Shown piece after piece: positions 42,513-50,323 of a DNA stretch of 58,038 nt; position 1 is the stretch's first letter; each line of letters begins with the position of its first letter. Origin of the DNA: Clostridia bacterium (GTDB lineage: Bacteria; Bacillota; Clostridia; Christensenellales; CAG-314). The translations under genes and the position numbers were made by a program. The DNA is taken from NCBI GenBank assembly GCA_028698585.1, contig JAQVWG010000007.1, positions 1 through 58,038 on the forward strand, written 5' to 3'. The notes under the pieces are model-generated. The model was given only the letters and a program-made list of their open reading frames with translations, did not search any database and was not told the DNA's origin.

Positions 42513-44819
42513 GTGGAAGAAAAAGTAATAAGTTTGCCTATGATTGCCTTAAGAGGCTTAGTTGCATTCCCCGATACTACTATACAGTTGGATTTAGGGC
42601 GAAAAAAGTCTATTGCTGCGCTTAAAAATGCTGTTGATAAAGGTAGTAGCGTTTTTGTTGCAACCCAAAAAGACTTATCAGTGGACAATCCCACTCCTCA
42701 AGATATCAATAAAGTTGGGGTTATTTGTCGTGTCGTCCAAGTTACAGAGGTAGCCAACGACAGTGTGCGCATTATAATAAATGGGCTGGAAACGGCAGAG
42801 ATTATAGACTATATAAACACCGATAAGTTTTTCTATGTTACAGTCAGTAAACAAGAGTATGCTGTAGCTGACAGCATAGAGGTCGAGGCTCTCTTGCGTA
42901 GGGCGAGAGAGTTAATGGCTCAATTAGGGTTGAGTTCAACCAAGACTGACAAGGATTTCCTTATACGGATTGCAGGCATTTATTCACCTAACGAATACGT
43001 CAATATGGTTGCCAATGAGATAGTATATAAAGATGATGAGAAGCAAGATATTCTTCAGACTCTAGATACTGCCCAGAGGCTCGCCAAACTATGCTCTATA
43101 CTCAATAAGGAAGTTGAGATAGCTAGAATAGATCGCAAGATTGCCACACGCGTGAGAAGGCAGATAGACAAAGGACAGAAGGAATACTACCTCAAAGAAC
43201 AGATAAGAGCCATATCTAAGGAATTAGGCGAGGACGAGGACGAAATAGCAGAGTTAGAAGACTTAGTCAAGAAGGCTAAGATGCCGGCAGAGATTGAGGA
43301 AAAGGCGCTCAAAGAGGTGCGAAGGCTGTCTAAGATGGCACCATCATCACCAGACTCAGCAGTGATACGCAACTATGTCGAATGGTTGACAGATCTAAGT
43401 TGGAATAACAAGACAGATGACAATAAGGACCTCAAAAAAGCTAAGGAAATACTGGACTGCGATCACTTTGGACTAGAAAAAATCAAACAGAGGATAATTG
43501 AGTACCTTGCAGTTATGCAACTGACAGGTGGACTGCATGGTCCAATACTGTGTTTTGTAGGACCACCTGGAGTTGGTAAAACGTCAATTGTCAAGTCTAT
43601 CGCAAGGGCGCTTGACCGCAAGTACGTTCGTATGAGCCTAGGCGGTGTCCGTGATGAAGCAGAAATTAGGGGACATCGCAGAACATATATTGGCGCAATA
43701 CCCGGCAAGGTAATCTATATGATGAAACAGGCTCAGTGTATCAATCCGGTACTGTTATTCGATGAGATAGATAAGATGAGCAGTGATTTTAGAGGGGATC
43801 CGGCCAGCGCTATGCTAGAAGTGTTAGACCCTGAACAGAACTTCTCTTTCGTAGATCACTATCTTGAAGTACCCTACGATTTATCTAACGTGCTATTCGT
43901 ATGTACTGCCAATACTGTTGAGAGTATCCCTGCACCACTCCTAGATCGTATGGAAATCATTGAGTTGTCTGGCTATGCCGAAGAGGAAAAGATACAGATA
44001 GCTAAACAGTTCCTACTGCCCAAGCAAGAGAAGTTGCATGGCATACAGGAACATAGTGTCCGTATTACTGATGATGCACTACGAGGAATAATAACTAGAT
44101 ACACTAGAGAGTCAGGCGTCCGCTCATTAGAGCGAGAGATTGCAACGATATGTCGCAAAGTGGCATTAGGAATAGTTAACGAAGGTATTACGGGGTTCGA
44201 GATAAGCGACGATAACCTCGAGAGTTATTTAGGCATTGCCAAGTTCAAGAACGATTACATTGACACTAAGGACGAGGTCGGCTCCGCAACAGGACTGGCA
44301 TGGACTGCAGTTGGTGGCACAACGCTCACTATAGATGTTACTCTGTTCGACGGCAAGGGCGAGATAACACTTACCGGTATGCTGGGAGATGTGATGAAAG
44401 AGTCTGCGCGCACGGCAATCAGCCTCGTCAAAAGTAGGGCAAGAGAATATGGAATAGATCCAGCAGTTTTCCAAAAGACAGATATACACATTCATATCCC
44501 AGAAGGCGCTATACCTAAGGACGGTCCAAGTGCAGGTATAACTATGGCAACTGCTATTATGTCTGCTTTTTCACACCGTGCAGTTATCAAGAAGGTCGCA
44601 ATGACTGGCGAAACCACTCTGAGAGGTAAGGTACTGCCCATAGGTGGACTTAAGGAAAAAACGCTAGCAGCATATAGAGCGGGCATTCGCAAGATAATAG
44701 TGCCAGAGGATAACCAACCTGACTTGAAGGAAATACCCAAGGAAGTGCTAGGGGACATAGATATTGTGCTAGCCAACGATATTACTACTGTGTTCGACAA
44801 CGCACTCGCAAGATTATGA
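42513..44819 (+). CDS. lon: ATP-dependent protease Lon
   Basis: Single-chain AAA+ protease for damaged and regulatory proteins, 768 residues. Lon substrate-binding domain (about 1-200), coiled-coil linker, AAA+ with Walker A GPPGVGKTS and Walker B LLFDEIDKM, and the Ser-Lys protease domain with PKDGPSAGI (Ser about 673) and GGLKEKTLAA (Lys about 716). Starts at GTG 42513; GAGAGG about eight bases upstream. Its stop overlaps the start of engB, as in Bacillus. Confidence 0.97.
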   Translation: MEEKVISLPMIALRGLVAFPDTTIQLDLGRKKSIAALKNAVDKGSSVFVATQKDLSVDNPTPQDINKVGVICRVVQVTEVANDSVRIIINGLETAEIIDYINTDKFFYVTVSKQEYAVADSIEVEALLRRARELMAQLGLSSTKTDKDFLIRIAGIYSPNEYVNMVANEIVYKDDEKQDILQTLDTAQRLAKLCSILNKEVEIARIDRKIATRVRRQIDKGQKEYYLKEQIRAISKELGEDEDEIAELEDLVKKAKMPAEIEEKALKEVRRLSKMAPSSPDSAVIRNYVEWLTDLSWNNKTDDNKDLKKAKEILDCDHFGLEKIKQRIIEYLAVMQLTGGLHGPILCFVGPPGVGKTSIVKSIARALDRKYVRMSLGGVRDEAEIRGHRRTYIGAIPGKVIYMMKQAQCINPVLLFDEIDKMSSDFRGDPASAMLEVLDPEQNFSFVDHYLEVPYDLSNVLFVCTANTVESIPAPLLDRMEIIELSGYAEEEKIQIAKQFLLPKQEKLHGIQEHSVRITDDALRGIITRYTRESGVRSLEREIATICRKVALGIVNEGITGFEISDDNLESYLGIAKFKNDYIDTKDEVGSATGLAWTAVGGTTLTIDVTLFDGKGEITLTGMLGDVMKESARTAISLVKSRAREYGIDPAVFQKTDIHIHIPEGAIPKDGPSAGITMATAIMSAFSHRAVIKKVAMTGETTLRGKVLPIGGLKEKTLAAYRAGIRKIIVPEDNQPDLKEIPKEVLGDIDIVLANDITTVFDNALARL

Positions 44820-45412
44820 TAATCAAAAAAGCGTTTTTTACCTTTTCTAAGGCCAAATATGAGCATTTGCATGGGGATGATATCCCACAGATAGCCATAG
44901 TCGGCAAGAGTAACGTTGGTAAGAGTACGTTTATCAACTTCATTTGTGATAACAAGAAACTAGCAAGAACGAGTAAGTCGCCTGGTCGCACTCGATTGAT
45001 TAATTATTTCCTTGTTAATGACAACTTCTATTTAACTGACTTGCCCGGATACGGATTCGCTAACGTGTCGCAGGAAGAGAAATCCAAGTGGGCAGACATG
45101 ATAGAGGATTACTTAGATAAGGAAGAGAATCTTGTCCACATAATTATGCTTGTAGACATACGACACGAGTTGGGCGTCAACGATAAATTAATGTATAATT
45201 ACATAGTCAGTCGCAATATTCCTTTTACCGTGATTGCCACCAAGAGCGACAAGATATCGAGGAGTCAAGCTCAGAACTCACTTCGCAGTATATCTACTAC
45301 ACTTAAGATTGGATTAAACAACGTTTACGCTGTATCTGCTATCACGCAATACGGCAAGGATAAGGTGCTAGATAGGTTGGAGCAGATACTTACTCCACGG
45401 ACAGACATCTAA
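44816..45412 (+). CDS. engB: Ribosome-biogenesis GTPase EngB (YsxC/YihA)
   Basis: Essential GTPase for late 50S assembly, 198 residues. G1 GKSNVGKST (30-38), G2 region SPGRTRLINYF, G3 DLPGYG, G4 TKSDK and G5 VSAI are all present. ATG overlaps the lon stop (ATGA). The lon-engB pair is the standard order. The last 37 codons, the stop and the terminator are duplicated immediately downstream. Confidence 0.97.
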   Translation: MIIKKAFFTFSKAKYEHLHGDDIPQIAIVGKSNVGKSTFINFICDNKKLARTSKSPGRTRLINYFLVNDNFYLTDLPGYGFANVSQEEKSKWADMIEDYLDKEENLVHIIMLVDIRHELGVNDKLMYNYIVSRNIPFTVIATKSDKISRSQAQNSLRSISTTLKIGLNNVYAVSAITQYGKDKVLDRLEQILTPRTDI

Positions 45413-45655
45413 TTTACGTATTATGCAGAATTGAATCTGTATAGCTCAACTTAACAGTTGGGCTATTTTGTTGCACATTACTTAAGATTGGACTAAACAA
45501 CGTTTACGCTGTATCTGCTATCACGCAATACGGCAAGGATAAGGTGCTAGATAGGTTGGAGCAGATACTTACTCCACGGACAAACATCTAATTTACGTAT
45601 TATGCAGAATTGAATCTGTATAGCTCAACTTAACAGTTGGGCTATTTTGTTGCAC
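45302..45655 (+). repeat. Tandem duplication of the engB tail and terminator
   Basis: 45302-45480 is repeated at 45481-45655 (step 179 bp). The two differ at very few positions (GGATTA to GGACTA, GACAGACAT to GACAAACAT), so the event is recent. The copy begins at an ACTTAAG shared by both junction sides. Confidence 0.97.
45442..45473 (+). terminator. engB terminator (first of two copies)
   Basis: TAGCTCAACT, loop TAAC, AGTTGGGCTA then TTTTGTT. Second copy at 45621-45651. Confidence 0.85.
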
Positions 45656-45702
45656 TTTTATTAAATCAATGTCATACAATGAGTATTAGAGAGGTAGCCA
45701 AA

Positions 45703-46326
45703 ATGTCATTATGTGATGTGAACAACAACAGTTGTAAAGAGAAGATATGTATAGAGACTCGCAGAGTTTTTGATGCCTGTGTTAAGCAGATAGTCAATCT
45801 GGAGCAGACGATACAGGTTACCGATGTAACGCCTGAAGATCCAGTTGTACCATTGACATTCGTCAGTGGAAGAACTAATAATGTAGAGGCCGAAATTACC
45901 GATTTAGTAGTAGACGTTATATCAACAACTCCACGGTGTGGAAGGGCAAGAGGTAACATCGTTCTGCCTGTCACGGTACATTATACAGATGATAATGACG
46001 TAGCAGGTAGTGGAAGTGCGACTGTTACAATACCATTTGACATAATAGTTAATCTGCCTCAGCCGTCAATCCTACCTTATGAGATTAGGGCAGTTGGTTC
46101 GGGCGTGTTGACTGCCGGCGAGTTTACGGGGACGGAGGTTATTGATGATCAAACATTCTACATATTTGATATCAGTATTTGCGCAACGATAATCATTAAA
46201 GTAATAGTGCTGGTTGATATCGTAATCCCAATATACGGATATGCAGTGCTTCCTCCTTGTACTGAGTACTCGCAGGAGGTCTGTCAAGGTTTCTTCGAAC
46301 TGCCGATATTCCCAAGTAGCGACTAA
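45703..46326 (+). CDS. Conserved clostridial protein, possibly sporulation- or envelope-associated
   Basis: A 207-residue protein from ATG 45703 (GAGAGG about eight bases upstream). It opens with MSLCDVNNNSCKEKICIET followed by RRVFDAC, a cysteine pattern I associate with clostridial proteins of spore or coat-like type. The rest is beta-rich, with long Val/Ile-Thr strands and a hydrophobic stretch (ICATIIIKVIVLVDIVIPI) that looks like a strand rather than a membrane span, then a cysteine-bearing end (PPCTEYSQEVC). No signal peptide. The assignment is tentative; the final nine codons are copied downstream. Confidence 0.5.
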   Translation: MSLCDVNNNSCKEKICIETRRVFDACVKQIVNLEQTIQVTDVTPEDPVVPLTFVSGRTNNVEAEITDLVVDVISTTPRCGRARGNIVLPVTVHYTDDNDVAGSGSATVTIPFDIIVNLPQPSILPYEIRAVGSGVLTAGEFTGTEVIDDQTFYIFDISICATIIIKVIVLVDIVIPIYGYAVLPPCTEYSQEVCQGFFELPIFPSSD

Positions 46327-46580
46327 CCATAATAAATCATCTCAACATCAAGGACTGTCTATTTACACAGACAGTCCTAAATGCGTGTTACCTGACTGGG
46401 TACTCACAGTGACTATGTCGGGTCTACTTCGAACTGCCGATATTCCCAAGTAGCGACTAACCATAATAAATCATCTCAACATCAAGGACTGTCTATTTAC
46501 ACAGACAGTCCTAAATGCGTGTTACCTGACTGGGTACCCACAGTGACTATGTCGGGTCTACTTCGAACTGCCGATATTCT
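46293..46580 (+). repeat. Tandem duplication of the 45.7-kb gene's tail and hairpin
   Basis: CTTCGAACTGCCGATATTC starts at 46293, 46427 and 46561: two full 134-bp units and a 20-base beginning of a third. Each unit has the last nine or ten codons, the stop, the hairpin and spacer. The two full units differ by about one base (TACTCAC/TACCCAC). Confidence 0.97.
46351..46378 (+). terminator. Hairpin behind the 45.7-kb gene (first of two copies)
   Basis: AGGACTGTCT, eight-base loop, AGACAGTCCT, a perfect ten-pair stem, but with no T-tract. Second copy at 46485-46512. Confidence 0.65.
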
Positions 46581-46676
46581 CAAGCAATACACAGCGCAAA
46601 ATTATTACCATGAAATAAGGAATATCCATTAACACAGACAGGAATTAATTCATACCATATTGTACAGGGGAGTGAT

Positions 46677-46892
46677 ATGGAATACAACAGATGCCCAAGG
46701 TGTGATCTCAACTATAAACTGATAGATGAGCAATACTGCAGTGTATGTCAAAAAGAACTGCGGGGGGAGTACTCGATAGAAGAAAGCGATATGATATGTC
46801 CTATATGTTTCAAGAATGTTATTGGCTACGATGACATTATGTGTGCCAGTTGTCAAAGGAAAAGAAAATATCAAGGGAAGCAAAAACTATAG
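46677..46892 (+). CDS. Small zinc-ribbon protein
   Basis: A 71-residue protein with four CxxC pairs (CPRC, CSVC, CPIC, CASC), enough for two zinc ribbons. Resembles small clostridial zinc-finger proteins of unknown function, and the N-terminal NRCPRCDLNYKLI is typical of them. GGGGAG five to six bases before ATG 46677. Followed after 44 bases by the phosphoesterase gene, possibly in one transcript. Confidence 0.8.
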   Translation: MEYNRCPRCDLNYKLIDEQYCSVCQKELRGEYSIEESDMICPICFKNVIGYDDIMCASCQRKRKYQGKQKL

Positions 46893-46936
46893 ACTTAAGT
46901 TGTCAACTGTGTTAATATTTAACTGAGGTGAGGACA

Positions 46937-47635
46937 ATGAAAGTTTTCGCTATTTCAGATTTTCATTTATCAAATGTAGTCAATAAACCTATGGATTTAT
47001 TCGGTGCTAGCTGGGAGAATCACTTTAGCGCTATTAAACAAGACTGGATTAATAAGGTGGCCGATGATGACATCGTATTAATATGTGGTGATTTTAGTTG
47101 GGCAATGCAGGGTCAGGATGTATTGGCCGATTTTGCAGTTTTTGACGGACTCAAGGGTAGTAAGGTAATAATTAGGGGCAATCATGATTACTGGTGGAAT
47201 ACGATTAGTCAAGTTAGGGCGCTATTGCCTAACAATTTTTTTGCCATTCAGAACGATTGTTTAAGGCTAGGTAATGTACTTCTCTTCGGCACTCGTGGAT
47301 GGATATGTCCTGAGGATAATAACCCCATGAGCGAACACGACAACAAGATATATCTGCGTGAGATAGAGCGATTCAAGTTATCACTTAATAGTATGAACGG
47401 GCAGAGATTGCCAAACGACAGAGTGATATGCATGATGCACTTTCCACCCTTTAATTCTCGTTATCAAGACTCAGCATTTATTAGACTGCTTATTGAGAAC
47501 GATGTAGATACGGTTGTGTATGGTCATCTACATGGCAAGGATTGCAGGGCAGAGTTGATTGTCAAAAAATACGGTATCACATTCTACCTGACCTCTTGCG
47601 ACTTACTGTGCAATAAACTCGTTGAGATTACGTAA
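46937..47635 (+). CDS. Calcineurin-like metallophosphoesterase
   Basis: A 232-residue enzyme with all metallophosphoesterase motifs: DFH (Asp8, His10), CGDFSWAM, RGNHDYWW, MHFPPF and YGHLHG. The family hydrolyses phosphomono- or diesters with two metal ions; this clostridial subgroup has no defined substrate. Start ATG 46937, six bases after GAGGTG; the in-frame GTG at 46928 overlaps that site. No signal peptide. Confidence 0.9.
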   Translation: MKVFAISDFHLSNVVNKPMDLFGASWENHFSAIKQDWINKVADDDIVLICGDFSWAMQGQDVLADFAVFDGLKGSKVIIRGNHDYWWNTISQVRALLPNNFFAIQNDCLRLGNVLLFGTRGWICPEDNNPMSEHDNKIYLREIERFKLSLNSMNGQRLPNDRVICMMHFPPFNSRYQDSAFIRLLIENDVDTVVYGHLHGKDCRAELIVKKYGITFYLTSCDLLCNKLVEIT

Positions 47636-47695
47636 ATTAGTTGATATAGTTTTAACATAGTATAACAGCATTGTTTATATTACGTGTATATGGAG

Positions 47696-47726
47696 TCATA
47701 GTGTCTACTGATACTATGATTTTTTT
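47696..47726 (+). terminator. Terminator of the phosphoesterase gene
   Basis: TCATAGT (47696-47702), ten-base loop, ACTATGA (47713-47719), seven T. Confidence 0.85.
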
Positions 47727-48170
47727 CTGAGAATACGGGTAAATATGTTGAGACGAATGTGTAGAGGGGGGACCACTATTATGCATTGTTCGATATGTTC
47801 TTAGTGCATGATATGGTTAAGTAACTTGCCAATGTTACTAGTTGTTTCGTATACTAGTTGTGCTTAACTAATTGTATTTTAATTACTAGCGTTATATAGA
47901 TGCCGTTAACTCTTATATTGACAATGTAGGTATTCTAGCATGTAAGAGTAGGATAGAATTGTTATTATATCGTGTTATTCGACCATTGCTACAGCACAAT
48001 TCTCGCGTGTAACGTAACTATCATTCTTAGTTAACAGTCCCTGCGTGATACTGTGAGCTTAAGCTATTGCCTAGAACGTATGTAAACGAGGCCAATACGA
48101 ATGTGCAAGAGGTAGGATTACCTATCTAATGGACAATAGATTAGCATTTTATAAAAAAAAATTAAAAAAA
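47727..48170. other. Intergenic, nothing recognised
   Basis: A+T-rich stretch before the division cluster without gene, RNA or clear repeat. Confidence 0.45.
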
Positions 48171-48212
48171 TGGTTAAAATAGGTTGAAAGTGGTTAAAAT
48201 GTGTGCTATACT
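48171..48212 (+). promoter_or_regulatory. mraZ promoter with three phased MraZ-type repeats
   Basis: TGGTTAAAAT (48171), AGGTTGAAAG (48181) and TGGTTAAAAT (48191) are direct repeats with a 10-bp step. The -35 TTGAAA (48184-48189) lies in the middle repeat and, 17 bases on, the -10 is TATACT (48207-48212). Phased GTGG/TGGT-type repeats upstream of mraZ are the known binding sites of MraZ, which would here compete with RNA polymerase and repress its own operon. Confidence 0.7.
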
Positions 48213-48245
48213 TAACGCAAGCAAAAATAGGGGAGGACTAATGTC

Positions 48246-48686
48246 TTGGGACACTACTACGGCGAAAACACCTATCAACTAGATGCCAAGTGTAGGATGA
48301 GAATGCCTGCTAAGTTTCGTTTAGAGATGGGTAGCGAGTGCCTGATTGCCAAGGGCACCGGCGGATGTCTATTCGTGTTCGATAGTCAGGCTATGGATAA
48401 ACTTAATGCCAAGATAGACGCTATCCCCATATCAGATATAGATGCGGGCAATGCACTTAGGAGATTTACTGCGTCTGCTGTTAAGGTTGAGTTCGATGAG
48501 CAGGGAAGATTCACACTCCCTGCACACCTCAAGCAATATGCTCGAATAGAGAAGAACGTAAGTATAATCGGCGCAGGGTCTAAGGTGGAGATATGGGCGC
48601 AAGAGATATGGAATCAACAGTATGCTAATGACCAGATTGAGTCCTATGAAAGTGCGTTTAGCAGTCTAACCAAATACGGAGTATAA
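48246..48686 (+). CDS. mraZ: Transcriptional regulator MraZ
   Basis: Double AbrB-like (SpoVT-AbrB) DNA-binding protein that controls the division/cell-wall cluster; 146 residues. First repeat has DAKCRMRMPAKFR (the usual DxKGRxxxP, glycine replaced by cysteine), second DEQGRFTLPAHL. Start is TTG 48246, nine bases after GGAGG, giving the normal family N-terminus. An ATG at 48241 lies closer to that site but is in another frame and opens only 13 codons. The stop is two bases before rsmH. Confidence 0.92.
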   Translation: MGHYYGENTYQLDAKCRMRMPAKFRLEMGSECLIAKGTGGCLFVFDSQAMDKLNAKIDAIPISDIDAGNALRRFTASAVKVEFDEQGRFTLPAHLKQYARIEKNVSIIGAGSKVEIWAQEIWNQQYANDQIESYESAFSSLTKYGV

Positions 48687-48688
48687 CA

Positions 48689-49618
48689 ATGGAATACATA
48701 CATGTGCCCGTGTTGAGGGATGAATGCATTAATGCTCTTAACATTAATCCTGAGGGTACGTATCTAGACTGTACGCTCGGTGCGGGTGGACACAGCTGTT
48801 GTATTCTACAAAGGCTAACAACGGGTAGATTGATAGGTATCGATAAAGACAAGGACGCCATTAAGCACTGTGAGTACGAGTTCAGGAATTACGGCGACAA
48901 GATGCTCATCGTTCAGGATGATTATAAGAACGCCATTGAGGTGCTGAACAATAATGGTATCGGCAACGTTGACGGCGTATTGATGGACTTAGGCATCTCA
49001 AGTTGGCAGATTGATAACTACGACAGAGGATTCTCGTATATGCACGACGGTCCGCTTGATATGCGCATGAACGTAGAACAACGCCTATCAGCGTATGAGG
49101 TAGTTAATAACTACAGCGTAGAGAAATTAACCGATATCATATATAAGTATGGTGACGAAGAATATGCCAAAAGGATAGCGCAGGGCATAGAGCTGCAGAG
49201 AAGATTCGGCGAGATTAAGTCAACACTTGATTTGGTCAAGATAATTGATGATGCAGTGCCTCAATCCTATCACAAGAGAGGACATGTCGCCAAAAAGACA
49301 TTCCAAGCAATAAGAATAGAAGTCAATCAAGAAATGGAAGGGCTGAGAGAAATAGTCCAGAAACTTATAGACAGACTTAATCCTCAAGGACGCATTGTAA
49401 TTATATCATTCCACTCATTAGAAGACAAGACTGTCAAAGATTGTTTTAGAGATAACGCTATAGATTGTATATGTCCCAAGGATTTTCCAATATGTATATG
49501 TGGGCACAGAGCCAAGGTTAAGATAATAACCAAGAAACCAATAATAGCGAGTTTTGAAGAATTGATGAAAAACTCACGGGCAGGGAGTGCTAAACTCAGG
49601 GTGGCTCAAAGGCTGTAA
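48689..49618 (+). CDS. rsmH: 16S rRNA N4-methyltransferase
   Basis: Methylates C1402 of 16S rRNA, 309 residues. SAM-binding region YLDCTLGAGGHS, then GIDKDKDA, MDLGISSWQID and the end KPIIASFEELMKNSRAGSAK, all typical of RsmH (MraW). Second gene of the cluster; follows mraZ by two bases. Confidence 0.95.
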   Translation: MEYIHVPVLRDECINALNINPEGTYLDCTLGAGGHSCCILQRLTTGRLIGIDKDKDAIKHCEYEFRNYGDKMLIVQDDYKNAIEVLNNNGIGNVDGVLMDLGISSWQIDNYDRGFSYMHDGPLDMRMNVEQRLSAYEVVNNYSVEKLTDIIYKYGDEEYAKRIAQGIELQRRFGEIKSTLDLVKIIDDAVPQSYHKRGHVAKKTFQAIRIEVNQEMEGLREIVQKLIDRLNPQGRIVIISFHSLEDKTVKDCFRDNAIDCICPKDFPICICGHRAKVKIITKKPIIASFEELMKNSRAGSAKLRVAQRL

Positions 49619-49642
49619 TAAATAACGAGGAGGTAGAGTATA

Positions 49643-50320
49643 ATGTTAACAACTAGCAGAGGACAAGTTATAGTAGATAATAACTTATATGGTGGTCAAT
49701 CTTATAATCAAGAGCTGCCATCTGCTACGCTTCAACGCTCATTCTCACCGGTACAGAGTGATATGGAGAATGAATACTCACTGGCTGAGATAACCAAAAA
49801 GATACTGGGTGATTCAACAACGCTACCCAATGAATATGATGAAGTTGTAGACAATAATCCAATGTATGCACCTTCTAATAAAACAATGAGCTATGCAGAT
49901 GACGGAATACGGCGTGCAACTCTACCAACAGATAATTCCAGCGTAATAGTCAAGAAGTCATCTCTGACCAATGCACAGATTAAGATAGCGCTGGCGTCAT
50001 TCGGCATTGTTGTGCTAGTGTTGGCTATGCTGATTGCATTTGCGTCGGTTGGCGTTAACGCAGTTTACGGCGAAATTGCTGTTGCAGAGAGTCAACTGAT
50101 TGCGCAGAGCGAAGTTATCAATACGCTGAACGAACAATCAGCAAACGTTGACGAGGCAACAGTACTATCTCTCGCCAATGCGCTAGGATACTCTGTGCCG
50201 GACAGCAGTAACACCGTGCTTTATGAAGTCCCGACCAAGAGGCCTGCTGTGTCATACGACATAGAGAGTAATTGGTTCGATGAACTATGTGATTCCATAT
50301 CTAGAATGTTTGGAGGCTAG
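49643..50320 (+). CDS. ftsL: FtsL-like division protein with long cytoplasmic N-terminus
   Basis: Position between rsmH and the transpeptidase gene, one membrane span (about 113-137) and a following helical, heptad-like segment (AVAESQLIAQSEVINTLNEQ) indicate the FtsL role, bridging the divisome to the septal transpeptidase. Sequence similarity to FtsL is low, as usual. At 225 residues it is about twice the common length because of an acidic, Asn/Ser-rich N-terminal region of 110 residues. GAGGAGG precedes ATG 49643. Confidence 0.7.
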   Translation: MLTTSRGQVIVDNNLYGGQSYNQELPSATLQRSFSPVQSDMENEYSLAEITKKILGDSTTLPNEYDEVVDNNPMYAPSNKTMSYADDGIRRATLPTDNSSVIVKKSSLTNAQIKIALASFGIVVLVLAMLIAFASVGVNAVYGEIAVAESQLIAQSEVINTLNEQSANVDEATVLSLANALGYSVPDSSNTVLYEVPTKRPAVSYDIESNWFDELCDSISRMFGG

Positions 50321-50323
50321 TAT

